A DNA stretch of 64,000 bases from Capronia americana (Eukaryota; Ascomycota; Eurotiomycetes; Chaetothyriales; Herpotrichiellaceae), in contig JADWQD010000020.1 of NCBI GenBank assembly GCA_016110215.1, positions 1 through 64,000 of the forward strand, read 5' to 3'. The stretch's first letter is position 1. Each line of letters opens with the position of its first letter. The translations under genes were made by a program, and so were the position numbers. Of the stretch, positions 20,354 through 32,700 are shown in pieces. The notes under the pieces are model-generated. The model worked only from the letters and a program-made list of their open reading frames with translations, had not been told where the DNA came from and did not search any database.

Positions 20354-21676
20354 ATGTCCTCATTAGCTCAGCAAGTGGCTGAGGCTGCACTCTCCACATT
20401 CACATCATTGCCTGAAAAATGTAAGCCTCGCACGCTGGCGGATGGCAGGAGAGAATGGACTCCCATGTCAGCGGTGGTTCTTCTGGCGCAAAACGGAGGA
20501 ACCCAAGATCTCAGCTGTGTCTCGTTGGCAACCGGGACCAAGTGTCTTTCGACCTCTGCAATGCCCAAGTGCAAGGGCCTGGTGTTGCATGACTCGCACG
20601 CCGAAGTCCTGGCATTACGTGGGTTCAATCACTGGCTACTATCAGAAGTGCAGGCCATGCTGCAAGTTCCAGCTTATCAATCATCATATCTCGAGCCGTG
20701 TCAAGGGACGACTGCTCCGACTGAGGAGACAGATTGTGGCCCATCTTACGTGCCGCCATTCAAGATAAAAGACAACGTCGCAATTTACTTCTTCACCACT
20801 GAAGCTCCTTGCGGGGATGCATCGATGGAGATATTGATGGAGTCCTTCCCTTCCGATGCGGCAGCACCATGGCCCGTGGATGGGCAAACCGATGTTCAGC
20901 TGCAAGGCCGTCGTCATTTCTCTCTGCTAGGTTACACCCGCCGCAAGCCCGCACGTGCGGACGCAGAGCCGAGTCTCTCCAAGTCATGTACAGACAAGCT
21001 GGCCGTCAAAGAGTTCTCAAGCGTCCTCTCATTCCCAGCCGACCTGTTCATTCAAAAGACCCCCAGTGCCTTCATACGAAGTGTCGTGGTTTACTCCGAC
21101 CAGTACCACCTCACAGGCTACGAGCGTGCGTTTGGTCGATCAGGTCGTCTGTCTAAGCTCATCAGCATTGGCCATTTCTTCAATATCGAACCACTCCCTG
21201 TCGATTTTCCACGCTTCGCCTTTGACAAAAGCCAGCGAAGCTCCGGCGATCTGCCGCAGACCGCATCCAAAGTGACCAACGTTTCTGCCTTGTCGATTCG
21301 CAGGACCGGATCAGACAGACCGGACATCGTCGAGGTTCTCATCAATGGCGTGAAGCAAGGTTACAAACAATGGGATGAAAGATCAAGCAAAGCCAGCGTC
21401 GTCTGTAGGAAGAAGCTATGGGACCTTGCGCTAAGCATCAGCAGTCTGCTCGAGGCGCGCCAAAATGCCGAACCAATCGCATGCACAGCACATCGCAAGA
21501 TCGATTGTTTGGAGGATCTTCGCTGTACCCTGTCAGCGAGCACGTACGACGAAGCCAAATCGTCACGCCTGAGAATACTTTCCAGAGACCGCAGAAAGCT
21601 GGTGACCGATGCTCTGGGCAATTGGACCAAGAATAGCGGTGATGGCAGTTGGAGCCAGAGTTGCACTCAGCCGTAA
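20354..21676 (+). CDS. TAD1: tRNA-specific adenosine deaminase (ADAT1 type)
   Basis: Single-exon gene for 440 residues. It deaminates adenosine-37 to inosine in tRNA-Ala. The adenosine deaminase domain shows its zinc ligands: His82 in DSHAEVLALRG with proton-shuttle Glu84, Cys153 in TEAPCGDASM, and Cys212 in KSCTDKLA, the ADAR/ADAT1-type third ligand. Length fits the family. The frame extends upstream to an ATG at 20258, but the family normally starts close to the first helix, as the MSSLAQQVAEAAL start at 20354 does. A GTAAGT overlaps the stop codon region (21673), so a further spliced exon cannot be excluded, although the end resembles the family's usual end. Confidence 0.92.
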   Translation: MSSLAQQVAEAALSTFTSLPEKCKPRTLADGRREWTPMSAVVLLAQNGGTQDLSCVSLATGTKCLSTSAMPKCKGLVLHDSHAEVLALRGFNHWLLSEVQAMLQVPAYQSSYLEPCQGTTAPTEETDCGPSYVPPFKIKDNVAIYFFTTEAPCGDASMEILMESFPSDAAAPWPVDGQTDVQLQGRRHFSLLGYTRRKPARADAEPSLSKSCTDKLAVKEFSSVLSFPADLFIQKTPSAFIRSVVVYSDQYHLTGYERAFGRSGRLSKLISIGHFFNIEPLPVDFPRFAFDKSQRSSGDLPQTASKVTNVSALSIRRTGSDRPDIVEVLINGVKQGYKQWDERSSKASVVCRKKLWDLALSISSLLEARQNAEPIACTAHRKIDCLEDLRCTLSASTYDEAKSSRLRILSRDRRKLVTDALGNWTKNSGDGSWSQSCTQP

Positions 21677-22542
21677 GTCTTGCTGATCGCCTCTGAAGAG
21701 CATTTTCGCTGCGTGCTTTCGCACCGAATCCGACCACTTTTCATTCTTAAATTCCGGAATCACAGTCACGCGGGCGATCTCTCTGCCGGCGCTGATTCTA
21801 CCTGCGCCGCCCCTGGTTTATCAACAAGGCGACTGCTCTCGTTCGCCCTTTTGCAGACGAGTCGCTCCGGCGAGCTCGTATAACCCGCCATTCTAGAACA
21901 CTCGGGGTTGGAAGTTGCATGTATCCCTTTGTCTCCCTCGCCACGGGGTGTCACAGTGCAGGTAAACTCGTGAATATCTTTGCATTCAGGCCATCGAGTG
22001 TGACTAATAGCGCTTGGTCGAGCACTGATCAAGAGAACAGAATCGCGTCGAGTCGCGAGACGCTGTACAGAATGTATTCAAGTTCTGTGTGCTCTGTTCC
22101 TTGACTGTCTCTGCCTTCACACCTTGTCTTATGCAGATCATACAATGGAGGAACGCCCATCAACGCGACTGCTATGATCCTCGTGAATGAAATTCTTCAT
22201 TTCGCAGTCTTCTCTACCAGGCTGCAGACGCAATACGGTCACTTGCCGGAGATGGTTCTGCTCCGAAGACAACAGCCCAGATATTGGATATTCCAGAGTG
22301 GGATCCTCTGAGCCACACATGCGCTGTCAAGCGTCCATCGGTGGGGAGGTGTTTGTCAAAGCATGCTGGCCAGAAGATGAGAGCAAGCCTATCTGGAGCT
22401 TCTTGAGAGGTCCCTGTGTCGATGGGTATAGATGTCTGGATATATTCTTCTGACCGTGTATCGAAGCCGCTGTCCCGCTGTTCTCGTGGTCTATTCTATC
22501 CCATTCTAATTTATTCCGTGCTTCCGGCGAGTAAGCTCTATT
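21677..22542. other. convergent intergenic region, TAD1 / nucleoside hydrolase
   Basis: 866 bases between two convergent stops. One 88-codon frame (22187-22453, +) starts MKFFISQSS and has seven Cys, but lacks a proper hydrophobic signal core, so I do not annotate it as a gene. Otherwise only 3'-end sequence is expected here. Confidence 0.5.
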
Positions 22543-23878
22543 TCACTGTTCATAGCCCGTGAGCTCGTCGGCCCTGGTCATACAATCATTCAAGGTCCGC
22601 CAAAACTTGTCCAGAGCAAGAGTTCTCGGAATTCTCACGCCCTGGCCATTCCGCGACTTCGTGATGATCGTCCTTCCAACTTGTTCGCCTTCCAAAAGGA
22701 CGTCGACGTCCCATCGCTCTCCACCAAGGTCGTCAAACTCGATTTGAATGTTGGGATCTGGATGATGACTCAAAATCGCGGCCACAGCGAGCGGGTCATG
22801 TAAGGGCGGCCCGTCAATCAATCCAAACACTTGAGCATAGCTGTGGGCGAAGAACATGAGCAGCTCATTGAACATCCTCCTGAGCCTCGTCGGTCCTTTG
22901 ATACCGTGTAAAAGCATGTCTTGGATCTTTGGCGTGGCGTATGCTTGGTGTGTCACGTCCAGCGGGATGAGCGTCGTTTTGGGTCTCAGAGTCGGGTTTT
23001 GTAGCAGCGACCGAGCGGACTCGGGGTCGGCCCAAATGTTGAACTCTGCAAACGGAGTGCGGTTGCCCGAGCGGGCATGAGTGTTGCCACTGGCGTCCAG
23101 GTAGGGCTGGCCCATCTTGGAAGGGGTCGAAGAAGTCAGCGCCGGCCATGCACAAGGAGAGCCCCGGTCAAAGAGCGCAGGCTTGACGACTTTCAACCGG
23201 TGCAGGATATGCAATGATCTCAGCCATCCCAGACAGAGCCATACGTTGGAAGAAGACTTACTGAAACGTGGGTAAAGTCGGAGCCGATGGCGCCGCCCAT
23301 GATGGACAGTCCGGCAATGTGGTCTGCGAGACTGGGGAAGACGGAGAACAACAAGGCGACGTTGGTCAGAGGCCCCGTCGCCACAAGCCATGCTTTGCCT
23401 GCTGGCTGGGCAAAGAGAGCTTCTTTCATCTCCAAGATGGCGTTGCAATGGGTCAGTGCATACCGGCGCGGCTCAGGGAGGAGATCCGTCCCGGCGAGTC
23501 CGCTTGTTCCATGGATATCAGAGGCGGTGTGCACTGTCCGACAATATGGCTTTGAGGAGCCGGGAAAGACGGGCACCTCGGGTTTTCCGATGGCTTCTAG
23601 GACACTCAGAGCGTTGACGGTGCATTTCGACAGCGGCGCGTTGCCGTGCACTGTGCTCACGCCGAGGAGGTTGAGGGAAGGGTGGTATGCGGCGAGGAGG
23701 ATAGCACAGGCATCCTACGTAGCTTCTGTAAGACTGTGTGGTAGCTGGAGACGGACGACTCACATCATGACCTGTGGGTGGCTATGAGTATACTCAGCGC
23801 GGAGAGAGCGGGCGCTGGCGTAGACCTACCCGGATCGCAATCGAGCCAGAGCGGGATCCTTGCGTCGTCTTCGGCCAT
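22543..23878 (-). CDS. inosine-uridine preferring nucleoside hydrolase
   Basis: Four exons (23878-23830, 23771-23764, 23714-23262, 23115-22543) give 360 residues. The enzyme cleaves the N-glycosidic bond of ribonucleosides for purine and pyrimidine salvage. The calcium-binding signature DCDPGHDD (Asp13, Asp15, Asp19, Asp20) is assembled across three exons, including an 8-base exon encoding only GHD. Further motifs are STVHGNAPL, ATGPLTNVALL, IMGGAIG, FNIWADPESA and the late calcium ligand in GPPLHDPLAV. The last acceptor (CTTCCAAG before ATGGGCCAG) was chosen because a CTGAC branch site lies 20 bases upstream and the product aligns with the family; a second in-phase acceptor six bases further in the exon is possible. 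It is divergent from the PXA gene. Confidence 0.88.
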
Positions 23879-24226
23879 CTTCTACGAGTATTCTTATCTG
23901 TCACCACTGACTCACACTGCTCTCACTCCTCGATGCTCAGCAAAGTGGCTCTGGTATAGACCGAAACAGGCAGGTGACCCGACGGCTTCCCACGCTTCTC
24001 CAACAAACTCGAAGTCGCCATCTCTCGCTTCGCCCGCTCCTCCTACTCGTCGCCTCCTCGCGAACGCAGCCTTTCCACGCCCACCAATCACGCATTGACA
24101 CACCTCTCAGACAGCCCTGCTGTCATCCAAACCGGTGTGAGCAAATCTCTGGTGCCCTACCGCCCCCCCTGCATTGCCAGCGTGGCCAGCGGGAACGTCA
24201 ATTGATCAAGTACAAAGCCGGACGCC

Positions 24227-24256
24227 ATGCTCCCTCGCAGCGTGGTCCTGACATGA
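24227..24256 (+). promoter_or_regulatory. nine-codon upstream ORF overlapping the PXA start (ATGA)
   Basis: ATG at 24227 opens a nine-codon frame whose TGA (24254-24256) overlaps the main ATG (24253-24255) as ATGA. If it lies in the 5' UTR, this geometry would make translation of the main protein depend on leaky scanning or reinitiation. Confidence 0.5.
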
Positions 24257-27200
24257 CCGCCTCAAGTTCCTCTCCTTCGAGACCGCCCTTTCCCACCATC
24301 GCGACCAAGGCCTCTTCGACCGCCCAGTCCTCTCAACTGACCGCCGTCGCAGACAGCAGGCTCACCCCGACCTCGCGTTCGGCCTCTCAGAGACCCCCTC
24401 ACGCCAGATCCCGTCAAGATGCGCCCGTGCCTGACCCGACGTCAGAGAGGGCGACGTTGTCCCTGATCAGGAGGACGTTGGTGGCAGATGGGAGTAATGG
24501 GGCAGATACACGGCTGTCGCCCGCGCCCATTGAAGGAATCTTACCTCCGCTTACCAGTTCCAACGACGTCGATGTGCAGCTTTATGCCATCGTCGCCATC
24601 GTCATCAAGGACTTTGTGAATTCGTGGTACTCCAAGATCACCCCAGACAGGGCATTCGTGGACGAGGTCATTCAGATCATTGCTCACTGCAGTCGCGCAT
24701 TGGAACAGAGGATACGGCAGGTCGATATCACGGAATTGATCTTGGATGAGCTGCCGGTCCTGGTGGAAAGACATATTCATGGTGAGCAGAAGACCGATGG
24801 AGAGGACTGTCGTCTCCGGTGTTGACAGCTTTCCCGCACAGCCTACCGCACGGCGACCACCGCTCAAGCCGCCCTGCAGTATGGGGAAAGCCCCCGACGA
24901 ATCTATCATGCCTTGAATCCACATCCAGCGCTCGACCCCTCGCTCCCGTCCGAACAGCAACTGGTCTACGAGTCGGCCTATCGACAACTACTCATTCAGG
25001 GGGCACTGGCAGTCCTCCTTCCGACCGAGGACCTGGCGAATGCATGTCTCAGAACCTTGGTGAGCGACATCATCTCCGACCTGATCCTAGGACAGGCACT
25101 CGCGCAGAAGCTCTGTCAGCCATGGTTCCTACACGGCACCGTCTCCAAGGTGGTGGAGATGGTGACATCCCGTCAAGCGCAGCCCGCCGATGACAAGAAT
25201 ATCCTCCAGCCAGACGGACGCCAGAGCCGGTTGGAAAAGTTCGGCCTATTATCTTCCAATGCGCCTGCTCAGCAGGGTAATTCGTCAGACCGTCACCAAT
25301 CATCGCTTAGCGTATGGTGCTGGAGACTGCTTCAGTACGCTTTCATCGCATATCAGTCTGCGCGGTTTATTCTCGTCGGGCTGGCCCACGCGCACCATCT
25401 GCCCCGGAGAAGCCGCCATCATCAACTGGACGGCTCCACTGCTTCGCCGTCCTCAATGAAGCCGCCCCTCTCGTCCACAGGGCACGCGTCGGACCCCGGT
25501 TCTCGATCCCCGCGCGCAGTGATCAATTACAGGCTCTTCTCCTGCATCTCTGCCGTGCTCGATTTGACGGTCCGCATGCCGTGGCTGGCAAGCTCGTTGG
25601 GGTTCTGTCAGCACATGTTGAGCACGGGCCCGGGCAGATACGGCGCTGCCAATTCCACCTTGGACAAGTAAGTGAACCATCTCCTTTTCTGTCGCATCGG
25701 TCCTCAGCCTCGCCTATTGCCCGCCAACGTTCGCCATCGTCGGTGCTGTCGCACGATTGACCCCGGGGCTCGGTAAGACCTGAATCCCTCCATCCCTGGG
25801 TGCTGCATGAAAAGCCGGTCATCTGATGATGTCTGAGCCACTGTGAGCCAATGGTCCCGGATATCAGCCTGTGTGGGATTCAATGCCATTGTTCGTCATC
25901 CTCGCTGTGAATCAGGAGGGTGTGGGTATCGCCGTATCGGCCAATCGCAGCCGTTACCTGTCATGACGGTAACGCTACCGTATTGTCAGAACCACGGATA
26001 CGGGCGCTGATTGGACGGACTTCACCTCTGGCGCCTTGCCCGAATCAACTGGTTTGGGTCGCCCTGCTCTTGGGCTGGTCGACGTGGATAGCCGTCTCTT
26101 CTCTGCTGGTTGGAGTGTGGGTGCTCGTCTTTGTCGTCCTCGGTACGTCAGCGCTACCTCGACAAGATCGAACCATCTCGCCGATCATCAGAAAGAGATC
26201 ATTTGGACCGTCGACCGAAAAAGCGTCAGGTTTTGGACGTCTGGCCAATCCGGGCCCCGGATTTATTGGGCTTTTCTCGCTTATTGGAAATGGCTCCAAA
26301 CATTCGAACAAGGAGGGCGACATGGATCGGCCCCGCCCATGTTTCCCTTCTCCTCCGTGGCCTTTTCCCCTCCGGAAACAATTCAAAAAGGCAGAGGACC
26401 AGACTCCGACCAATTGTTTGTCTCACAACGCCCTTCGGTCCTTAGCCTGGACATTGAATCAGCCATGGATTCCAACCATGGTTTCAACCTGGGCAGGACA
26501 ATATCCGACCAAAAGAGCCATTTTCGCATATCAGTCGCCAATGAAACACCTCGCTTGGATGGAATTTTCGAAAATATGGCCGTTGCTCTCTACTATTGGT
26601 TGCTGGCGGCATCTTCCCCCCCAAGTGGCCTGCTGGTCAGATGAAATGCGGCCTCCCACTTTCCTCGGCGGCCGTCGTCGGCTACCTCCGGCACGTGCCG
26701 ATTACAGTTGAACTCAACCATGATAATGGCCGTCCAGACATTATTCTTTTTACGTCACAAGAGTGTTACATCCCCAAATATTGGGTTGATAACCTATCCT
26801 TGCAACGGAAGACGTTATCAATCAGACCTGTCAACCATGCGATCTTTGGACCGCCAGGGATCCTGTGCTACCACCGAGCGAGGTTGACAAAGAAACTAGT
26901 TGGGTCTCCAGCATCCAGACACCCTGGACTTACCGGCTTCGGCTTGGGCATTCTTCTGCACATTCGGCGCCAGCAAACTCCACCCCAACCTAATTTTCTC
27001 TGCAATTGGCGCTTCGAGACCCCAAATCACTCGCTGCTCAGCAATTGATGGTGGACACCTCGCACCACACCCCGAGTCCTGCATCATTGTGGCCGAAGAT
27101 TTGATGACCCTTGATCCTAGTTTCAAGGACTTCGAATACGCTGCATGCGGCTTGCAGGAGAACTAGTCGCGACCTGCCGTTCACGCTTCACTTCAACCCG

Positions 27201-28253
27201 CTCTTACCTCTTTTTCCTGGGCTAGAGCTGCGCCTGCTGCATTGGGCGCTTTTCCTGCATTTTCCATGGTTCGCAGCGGCCCAGCCCAACGACGTTCGGG
27301 CTTCCTCTGTGCAAAGAACCACGCCAGCGCCAGTCCCGTGAACACATGCTCGTCTGCATGATATCCGCATACCCTTTCCGGCACAGCCTCCGTCTTCCTG
27401 AAGCCCGACGCCTTTGTCGCGGCCGATGCAGTGCGACCTCGTCAAGGTCACACGGGCAAGGGTCACGTGGAAATGGCATGGTTTGGAAGGGTTGGGCACC
27501 AAGGGATGAGCGGTGATGAGCGACGAGGAGGCAAATTGGGCACACACGAAGGTGGTGACAGCAACCGAGCGTGGAAGGATCGTTTCCAGAGCCTTGCGGC
27601 ACTGGAGACACCGTGATTCAGGCAGCGATGAAGTGCCGGCCAGACAGGCTCCCTGGAACCACTGGCCCAGGCAGGCGAACGACACGGTGTCGCCGCCTCC
27701 AGCTTCGCCATCTCGCACTGCTTTCCCACATATGCGAAATATGCTGGGTCACAGTCTTTGCTAACATCCGTCTTGCTACAGGTTCTTGTACCACACAGTC
27801 TCGACTCGCCTCTTCTCAGCAGCACTGATTCCACCTCTCCTGCTGCAGATACGTATCCTCATCTTCCCTAACAACAGCCTTGGTCCGCCTCCTCCACCTC
27901 CCCCTTCACCTGAAGAAGCACGCCAGATCCGTTCCAAAGCCGCCTCCGACATCCTCTCTCTGATACCCCAACCAGTAGCCCGAACGTTTCTTGCCATCCC
28001 TAGCGATGGTGGGGCTGAGAACGAAACAGAGATGATGCGAGAGGAGGTCGAGGAGAGGCTTCTGGGATGGATCGACGACACCGAGATGAATAAGTATCTC
28101 GTTTATGGCATCTTGGAGTACGTCGTTCTCAAACTTGTGCCCGAAATGAAGGATAAGACGCCGAGTGAGCTTCTGGCCGAGAGGGGCGTGGATATGATCG
28201 AATTCCAGGAAGGCGAGGTGGCGGAGAAGAAGGTGAAGGTCAATGGTGCCTGA
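24253..28253 (+). CDS. PXA-domain membrane-associated protein
   Basis: Three exons (24253-24781, 24842-25667, 27782-28253) give 608 residues. After a Ser/Pro-rich leader comes the PXA (PX-associated) domain, about residues 100-300, with DVQLYAIVAIVIKDFVNSWY, ALEQRIRQVDITEL and YRTATTAQAALQYG. The next part has hydrophobic stretches and ends DLTVRMPWLASSLGF. The C-terminal part (KFLYHTVSTRLFSAALIPPL, ILIFPNNSLGPPPPPPP) is the usual continuation in fungal PXA proteins. S. pombe Pxa1 and sorting-nexin relatives act in endosomal or vacuolar membrane traffic, and a similar role is inferred here. The second intron is 2,114 bases, against 50-195 for the others in the window. Junctions restore HIH|AYRTA and DK|FLYH in phase. 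Confidence 0.85.
25668..27781 (+). other. abnormally long intron (2.1 kb) in the PXA gene
   Basis: Normal GTAAGT donor and CTAAC...CTACAG acceptor enclose 2,114 bases. Inside is a 263-codon + frame (25920-26711) with one strongly hydrophobic stretch (VWVALLLGWSTWIAVSSLLV) followed by a GTACGT donor-like site, but no domain I recognise. I found no terminal inverted repeats, target duplication or transposase motif by eye. It may be an old insertion or a nested, degenerate gene. Confidence 0.6.
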
Positions 28254-28812
28254 GACGGTGCAAAATTTGAGGGAGACAGGATCAGTCACAGTCACATTCC
28301 AGGTACGAGAAATGAGAATCTGTCTAGTCCTGGGGCTTTTAGTTCTTCTCTGCTCCGTGTCCAGCACCCCGTCATTGCACAAGCTTTTGCATAGTCTGAG
28401 CTGAAGGAACTGCAAGCGTAGCAATTGTGATGTTCTGTTGTATTGTTGTTGTACAGTCCCTAAACAGCCTCTCCGCTTGGATGCTTTGATGCCTGCTTGT
28501 TTTGCCTGCTCCTCCATCCTCGTAAACCCTCATCCATTTCACATTCTGGTTCAGCACGAGTTTGATCACCCTGTATTTCACTTCACTTCTAGATCCTTTC
28601 TTTCTGCTCTGCTCTGCTCTTCTCTGCTGTTTGGTTCTGCTTTGCTATCATATCTTCTCGTCTCAAAATCTCCAAGGTACTGGGAGTCTGCGCGCGGCTT
28701 CTGCTATCCTTCGACCTATACCCTCCCCAACGAGATGAACTGATCACGAGCACAGCTCAGCACAAAGTGTAGCACCGATTTCCCCCCGACAGTTCCGTCA
28801 AAACCAACCTCA

Positions 28813-28850
28813 ACTCCCTCCCTCTCTCTCTCTCTTATCCTTTCTCTTTC
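28813..28850. repeat. CT-rich polypyrimidine tract
   Basis: Almost pure C/T run with a (CT)n core. About 200 bases further, the same strand becomes strongly purine-rich (GA runs around 29070-29240), giving two opposed strand-asymmetric tracts. Confidence 0.8.
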
Positions 28851-28933
28851 GGGAATCTGCAAAATCGTCTCTCCGCGTGCCTGCGTTTCGATCTGTTGGG
28901 TCCCGTCATACTGGACAGAGCGTGGTCGGACCC

Positions 28934-28987
28934 AGCTTGAGCTTGAGCTTCATCATCCGACAGCCAGACAGCCAGACAGCCAGCCAG
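28934..28987. repeat. short tandem repeats (AGCTTG)3 and (CAGCCAGA)3
   Basis: Three near-perfect AGCTTG units (28934-28950) are followed by three CAGCCAGA-type units (28961-28987). Simple-sequence DNA in the gene-poor interval. Confidence 0.8.
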
Positions 28988-29750
28988 GTGAATCGACGGT
29001 CGAAATATCGAGTCGGATCCTCTGCCCAGCGCGACCTTGAGTGGAAAGTACGCGCGGGGAAGAGAAAGGAAGATTGAAGGAAGGAAGAAAGGAAGAAAGT
29101 GAACCAATTCCACGATTCAGTCAGATACAGGACACAATTTGGATGAGATGGACGAGATTATATTGAGATGAGAAACAAGGACAGGAAAAGAAGAGGGAGA
29201 GGAGAGGAGAGCAGAGGCGGGAAAGGAAAGAGAATCATAGCACAAGAAAAAGGATGAGAGACCATGTCGTATCATCTCATGTCATGTCATGGCAAACAAA
29301 GGAGACGGTGATAGGTGATATGTACGCACGACTTTTTTCTGCTTTTCTTTTCCTACTTTGAAAGATCCTCCCCCTCCATCCTGCTCCTCGCGTGGAAACC
29401 TGACGACTGATTCCTGATTCGGAGAGGACAAGGTTGCAATACTGACCGGAAGGGGAAGGAAAGGGCTGTCATCGTCCTTTCTTTTGGTATGGTCCGTGGA
29501 TGGAGACCGAGTGACTGGTTGGATGGTTGGCCGACTAATGAACGAACAAAGGAACGGAAGAGGCGAACAGGTCGGGTCAGGTCAATCGAGCAGTGAGAAT
29601 GAGAGTGAGTTGAGTGAGTGAGCAATGGGTGAGTTCATTCCTCTTCTTCCGCTCTACTCTACTCTACTCTATCCCGTTCGATCACTGATCATCCATCACC
29701 CTCACTTTTGTTGATGGACCTTTCAAAAGTGACGCTTGAGGCGAACGATC

Positions 29751-29773
29751 GACCACCGACCACCGACCACCGG
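29751..29773. repeat. (GACCACC)3 tandem repeat
   Basis: Three seven-base units in direct repeat within the gene-poor interval. No function visible. Confidence 0.85.
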
Positions 29774-32700
29774 CTAGCAGCATCATTTGGAAACGCATTT
29801 CTTCTGTATACACAATACTACACGCAGGCAGGCCGGGTGGGCGAGCAGGTAGGCAGGATGGTTGATTTTTGCATTCCTCTGCTTCTCCTTCTCTTCCCCT
29901 GACCTTTCCTTGTCTGCTCGACTACTTGCTACTTGCCCGTCCGCCCGCCTCCTCCAGGCTGTATCTAGTAAATCCTCATGTTATTCGTACCGTCTTCGTG
30001 ACAGGATGCTCATCCCGCTCGAAGTCGAAGACTGTTTGCACTCGATACGTCCGTGCGTACGTACGCAAATACGAACTTACGAGGTAGGCAGCCAGGTAGG
30101 TCCAGGTGCTGGTCCCAGCGGGGGCAATTGGGACGGCTTGCGGCTGGGGGTCAGGTCCGAAGGATGCGCCCGCTCCTAGTTGCTGGAAACTGCGCCCACG
30201 GGTCTCAGCGTCTCATCATCTCAGTGTCGCGTGTTCGCATCGGCTTTACGAGAAACGTCTCCATCGAGCAGTCCTTGGGCTCTGAAACGCCTTGGATTTC
30301 GACCACCGTTGCCACCCTCTTTGAGGAAAAACGGTCCACTCCTCTCCCTCAACACGACTCTTCCTCCACCTGCCTACGCCCCGGAGCGGGAGAGGCGTCG
30401 CTCAATGGCCAACGTGCTTTTCGTGCCAACCATGCCATTATTGATCGGACAGAATAAGAAAGGGGTGGGCAGCGGATGCGGAAGTTGCAAAGACCGTTCT
30501 GTCGGTTGTCATTTCCGACGTGGTCAGTGCCAGTGAAGAAATGGATACGAGAGGATTTCGAACTGAACTGGGAAACCTCGATCAATGACACCGAGATTGT
30601 TCTTCCGAGAGGAGAAGGATCAGCTTGGCCCCTATAGAGCTCGATGATGAAGAACATGACGTATCATGTTGGGATGTGATCGGATTTGCACCTGCTCGTG
30701 TCTTTGGTGAAGATGGACTTGTGGTGCTTCACGATGTCCTGCACTGTTTGTTCTTATGCCTCCATCTGGGCTCCCTGTATTGACTGAACGTGCTTTCATT
30801 GGCATGAATGGCAGGTAATCTTCCGTTCATTTCGGCGCCTTCTCTTGACTGCTCTGATTCTCTCCCCTCGAGCTTTGAGACGAACCCCGCCATGAGGCGC
30901 TCGTTCGCGCCTGAATGAGTCTCTTATGTTGCCGACGAGGACGTTAGCTTGTGTCTAAGCTCCTCTCACGAGTCCAGCCGGGTACACGTCTTTTTCTGAG
31001 CGTGTCTGCCGTCTGGCTGTCAGTGGGTCTGTTCGCAAGACTTCAGACACAAGTGACACAGTTGCGATACTGGGTTTGAGGGAAAGAGACACCTTCGTGC
31101 AATGTCCACGAGGCCCAGCTCGGGTCTGTGGTCGACAAGTGTAATCTCTTCCTGGTCTCAGGAATAGTCTCCGCCAGCTCTGGGCAGCCCGCCAGGGGTA
31201 CTTGACTGAACGATCTCCACTGCCCTACCATCTTGTATCTGGTGTTACTAATTGTGCGAATCCAAAGTCCACTGCTACCGATGCGAAGCTAGCGGCGCTG
31301 CCATTGGTAAAGTGTCATACCAAATTGACTTTACGGGCCATTCACCTTTGCAGCGCCGCGATTGGCGAAGCTGACATATAATGAGCTTTTCAGCTCGTTG
31401 GCGCCCCCAATCGAAGGCGCTTTGGGCATCGACGATCTCTCTATGGGCAGTGCTTGCAGCGTCCGTCGCTGTCCGCTGGTCTTTGCAAATGGAGTAAGCG
31501 GGAAACATGTCCCTCCAATGCTGTACAGACCATGGAGACTCGGGGTAAGTACGAATAGTCCCGCAGTGGGAACAGTCTGACCTCGACGTCACCTGATACT
31601 CAGTATGAGTGGACGAGGGCCGTCCAGTCATGTAGCAGATGGATCGCAATGCCGTGATATTGGTACAATCGCTGAAGTATCTTTTTCTCATCCGTGTCTC
31701 GAACGGACTTCTCCCTGCCATCGACCAGACCCACGGCTGGCCTTGGAGTTTGGTGGAGGGGTCCCTTAGTCCTGTAATTCCCAGACTTTCCACAGGCATC
31801 CCGCCGTATAACCGAAGTTGGGCACTATTCGTGGACTGTTCTCGACTCTGACAGAACGCCGGAGGGTCAGGAATAAGGATAGAGATCTAGACTGGGACGG
31901 TAGAAGCGTGGGGGACGGGCTCTTGCGCCCAAGGAACAAGGATGGATGATGAACAATCTCAGTGTGCCAAAAGCAGGACCACGGACTGCCGGGTTGGAAG
32001 GGCTAGGAGACGGCCATGGCCTCCCCATCAAAGGCGTAGAGCCCGTCAGCGACGCCATTGGCGTTGATAGTCACCCCCTCGCGGAAGGGGGGAGTTGTGC
32101 GCCCTGTCATAGGTGTTGGTCCTTCTTTTCAGAGGATGTGAGAAGCCGTCCCGTCCCCCGCGACTGCGTTGGATTTGCCTGATGGAGCATCTCGCGCCTT
32201 CCTCTCCTCCGCGGCCCGGTGGTGAATCCTCCACGAAGCAGCAACAGTCACCTCTGGGTGGCGGACACTGCGTCGTCGGTTCTTGAAACCGGCATCCACA
32301 CCCGCGGGTTTAGTGACTGCAACAGGAGTGGGAGGGCAAGATTGACGACGGAGAATGGGTGAAGCTGAACAGCCTGCTCAACACTCTCGGCCGGGGTGGT
32401 GGGTGTTGTTCGCTTTCTTCGTGGGTGGTCAGTCACTGTAGCTCGTACGTTATGTGGGATCGACAGGCACTCCTCACTCGCATGAGGAAGTCTGACCCTG
32501 ATTGCCTTGCGAGCCTCACTTCGTTTCCCCGAGATTTTCGCAAACAGGGTTTCACACTCCGAGGCGTCGCGCGTGATCGCCGCGATCTGCAAGGTGTCTC
32601 GCCTCGACTTCGAAACAATTTCTGCAAAGTTCTTTTGGACGTGCGTGTTAATCATTGCTATCTCAGAAAGCCTCCCAGGTGCTTGCGCTGTGGTTGTGTA

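Noticed and set aside
22187..22453. Small Cys-containing + frame as a secreted effector-like protein
   Set aside because: Seven Cys but no hydrophobic signal-peptide core, and it lies between two convergent 3' ends.
25668..27781. Intact transposon inside the PXA intron
   Set aside because: No transposase or reverse transcriptase motif, terminal repeats or target duplication could be seen by eye.
31275..31799. 174-codon - frame as a possible HET-like or other protein
   Set aside because: No conserved motif could be matched, and the opposite strand is also open over part of it.
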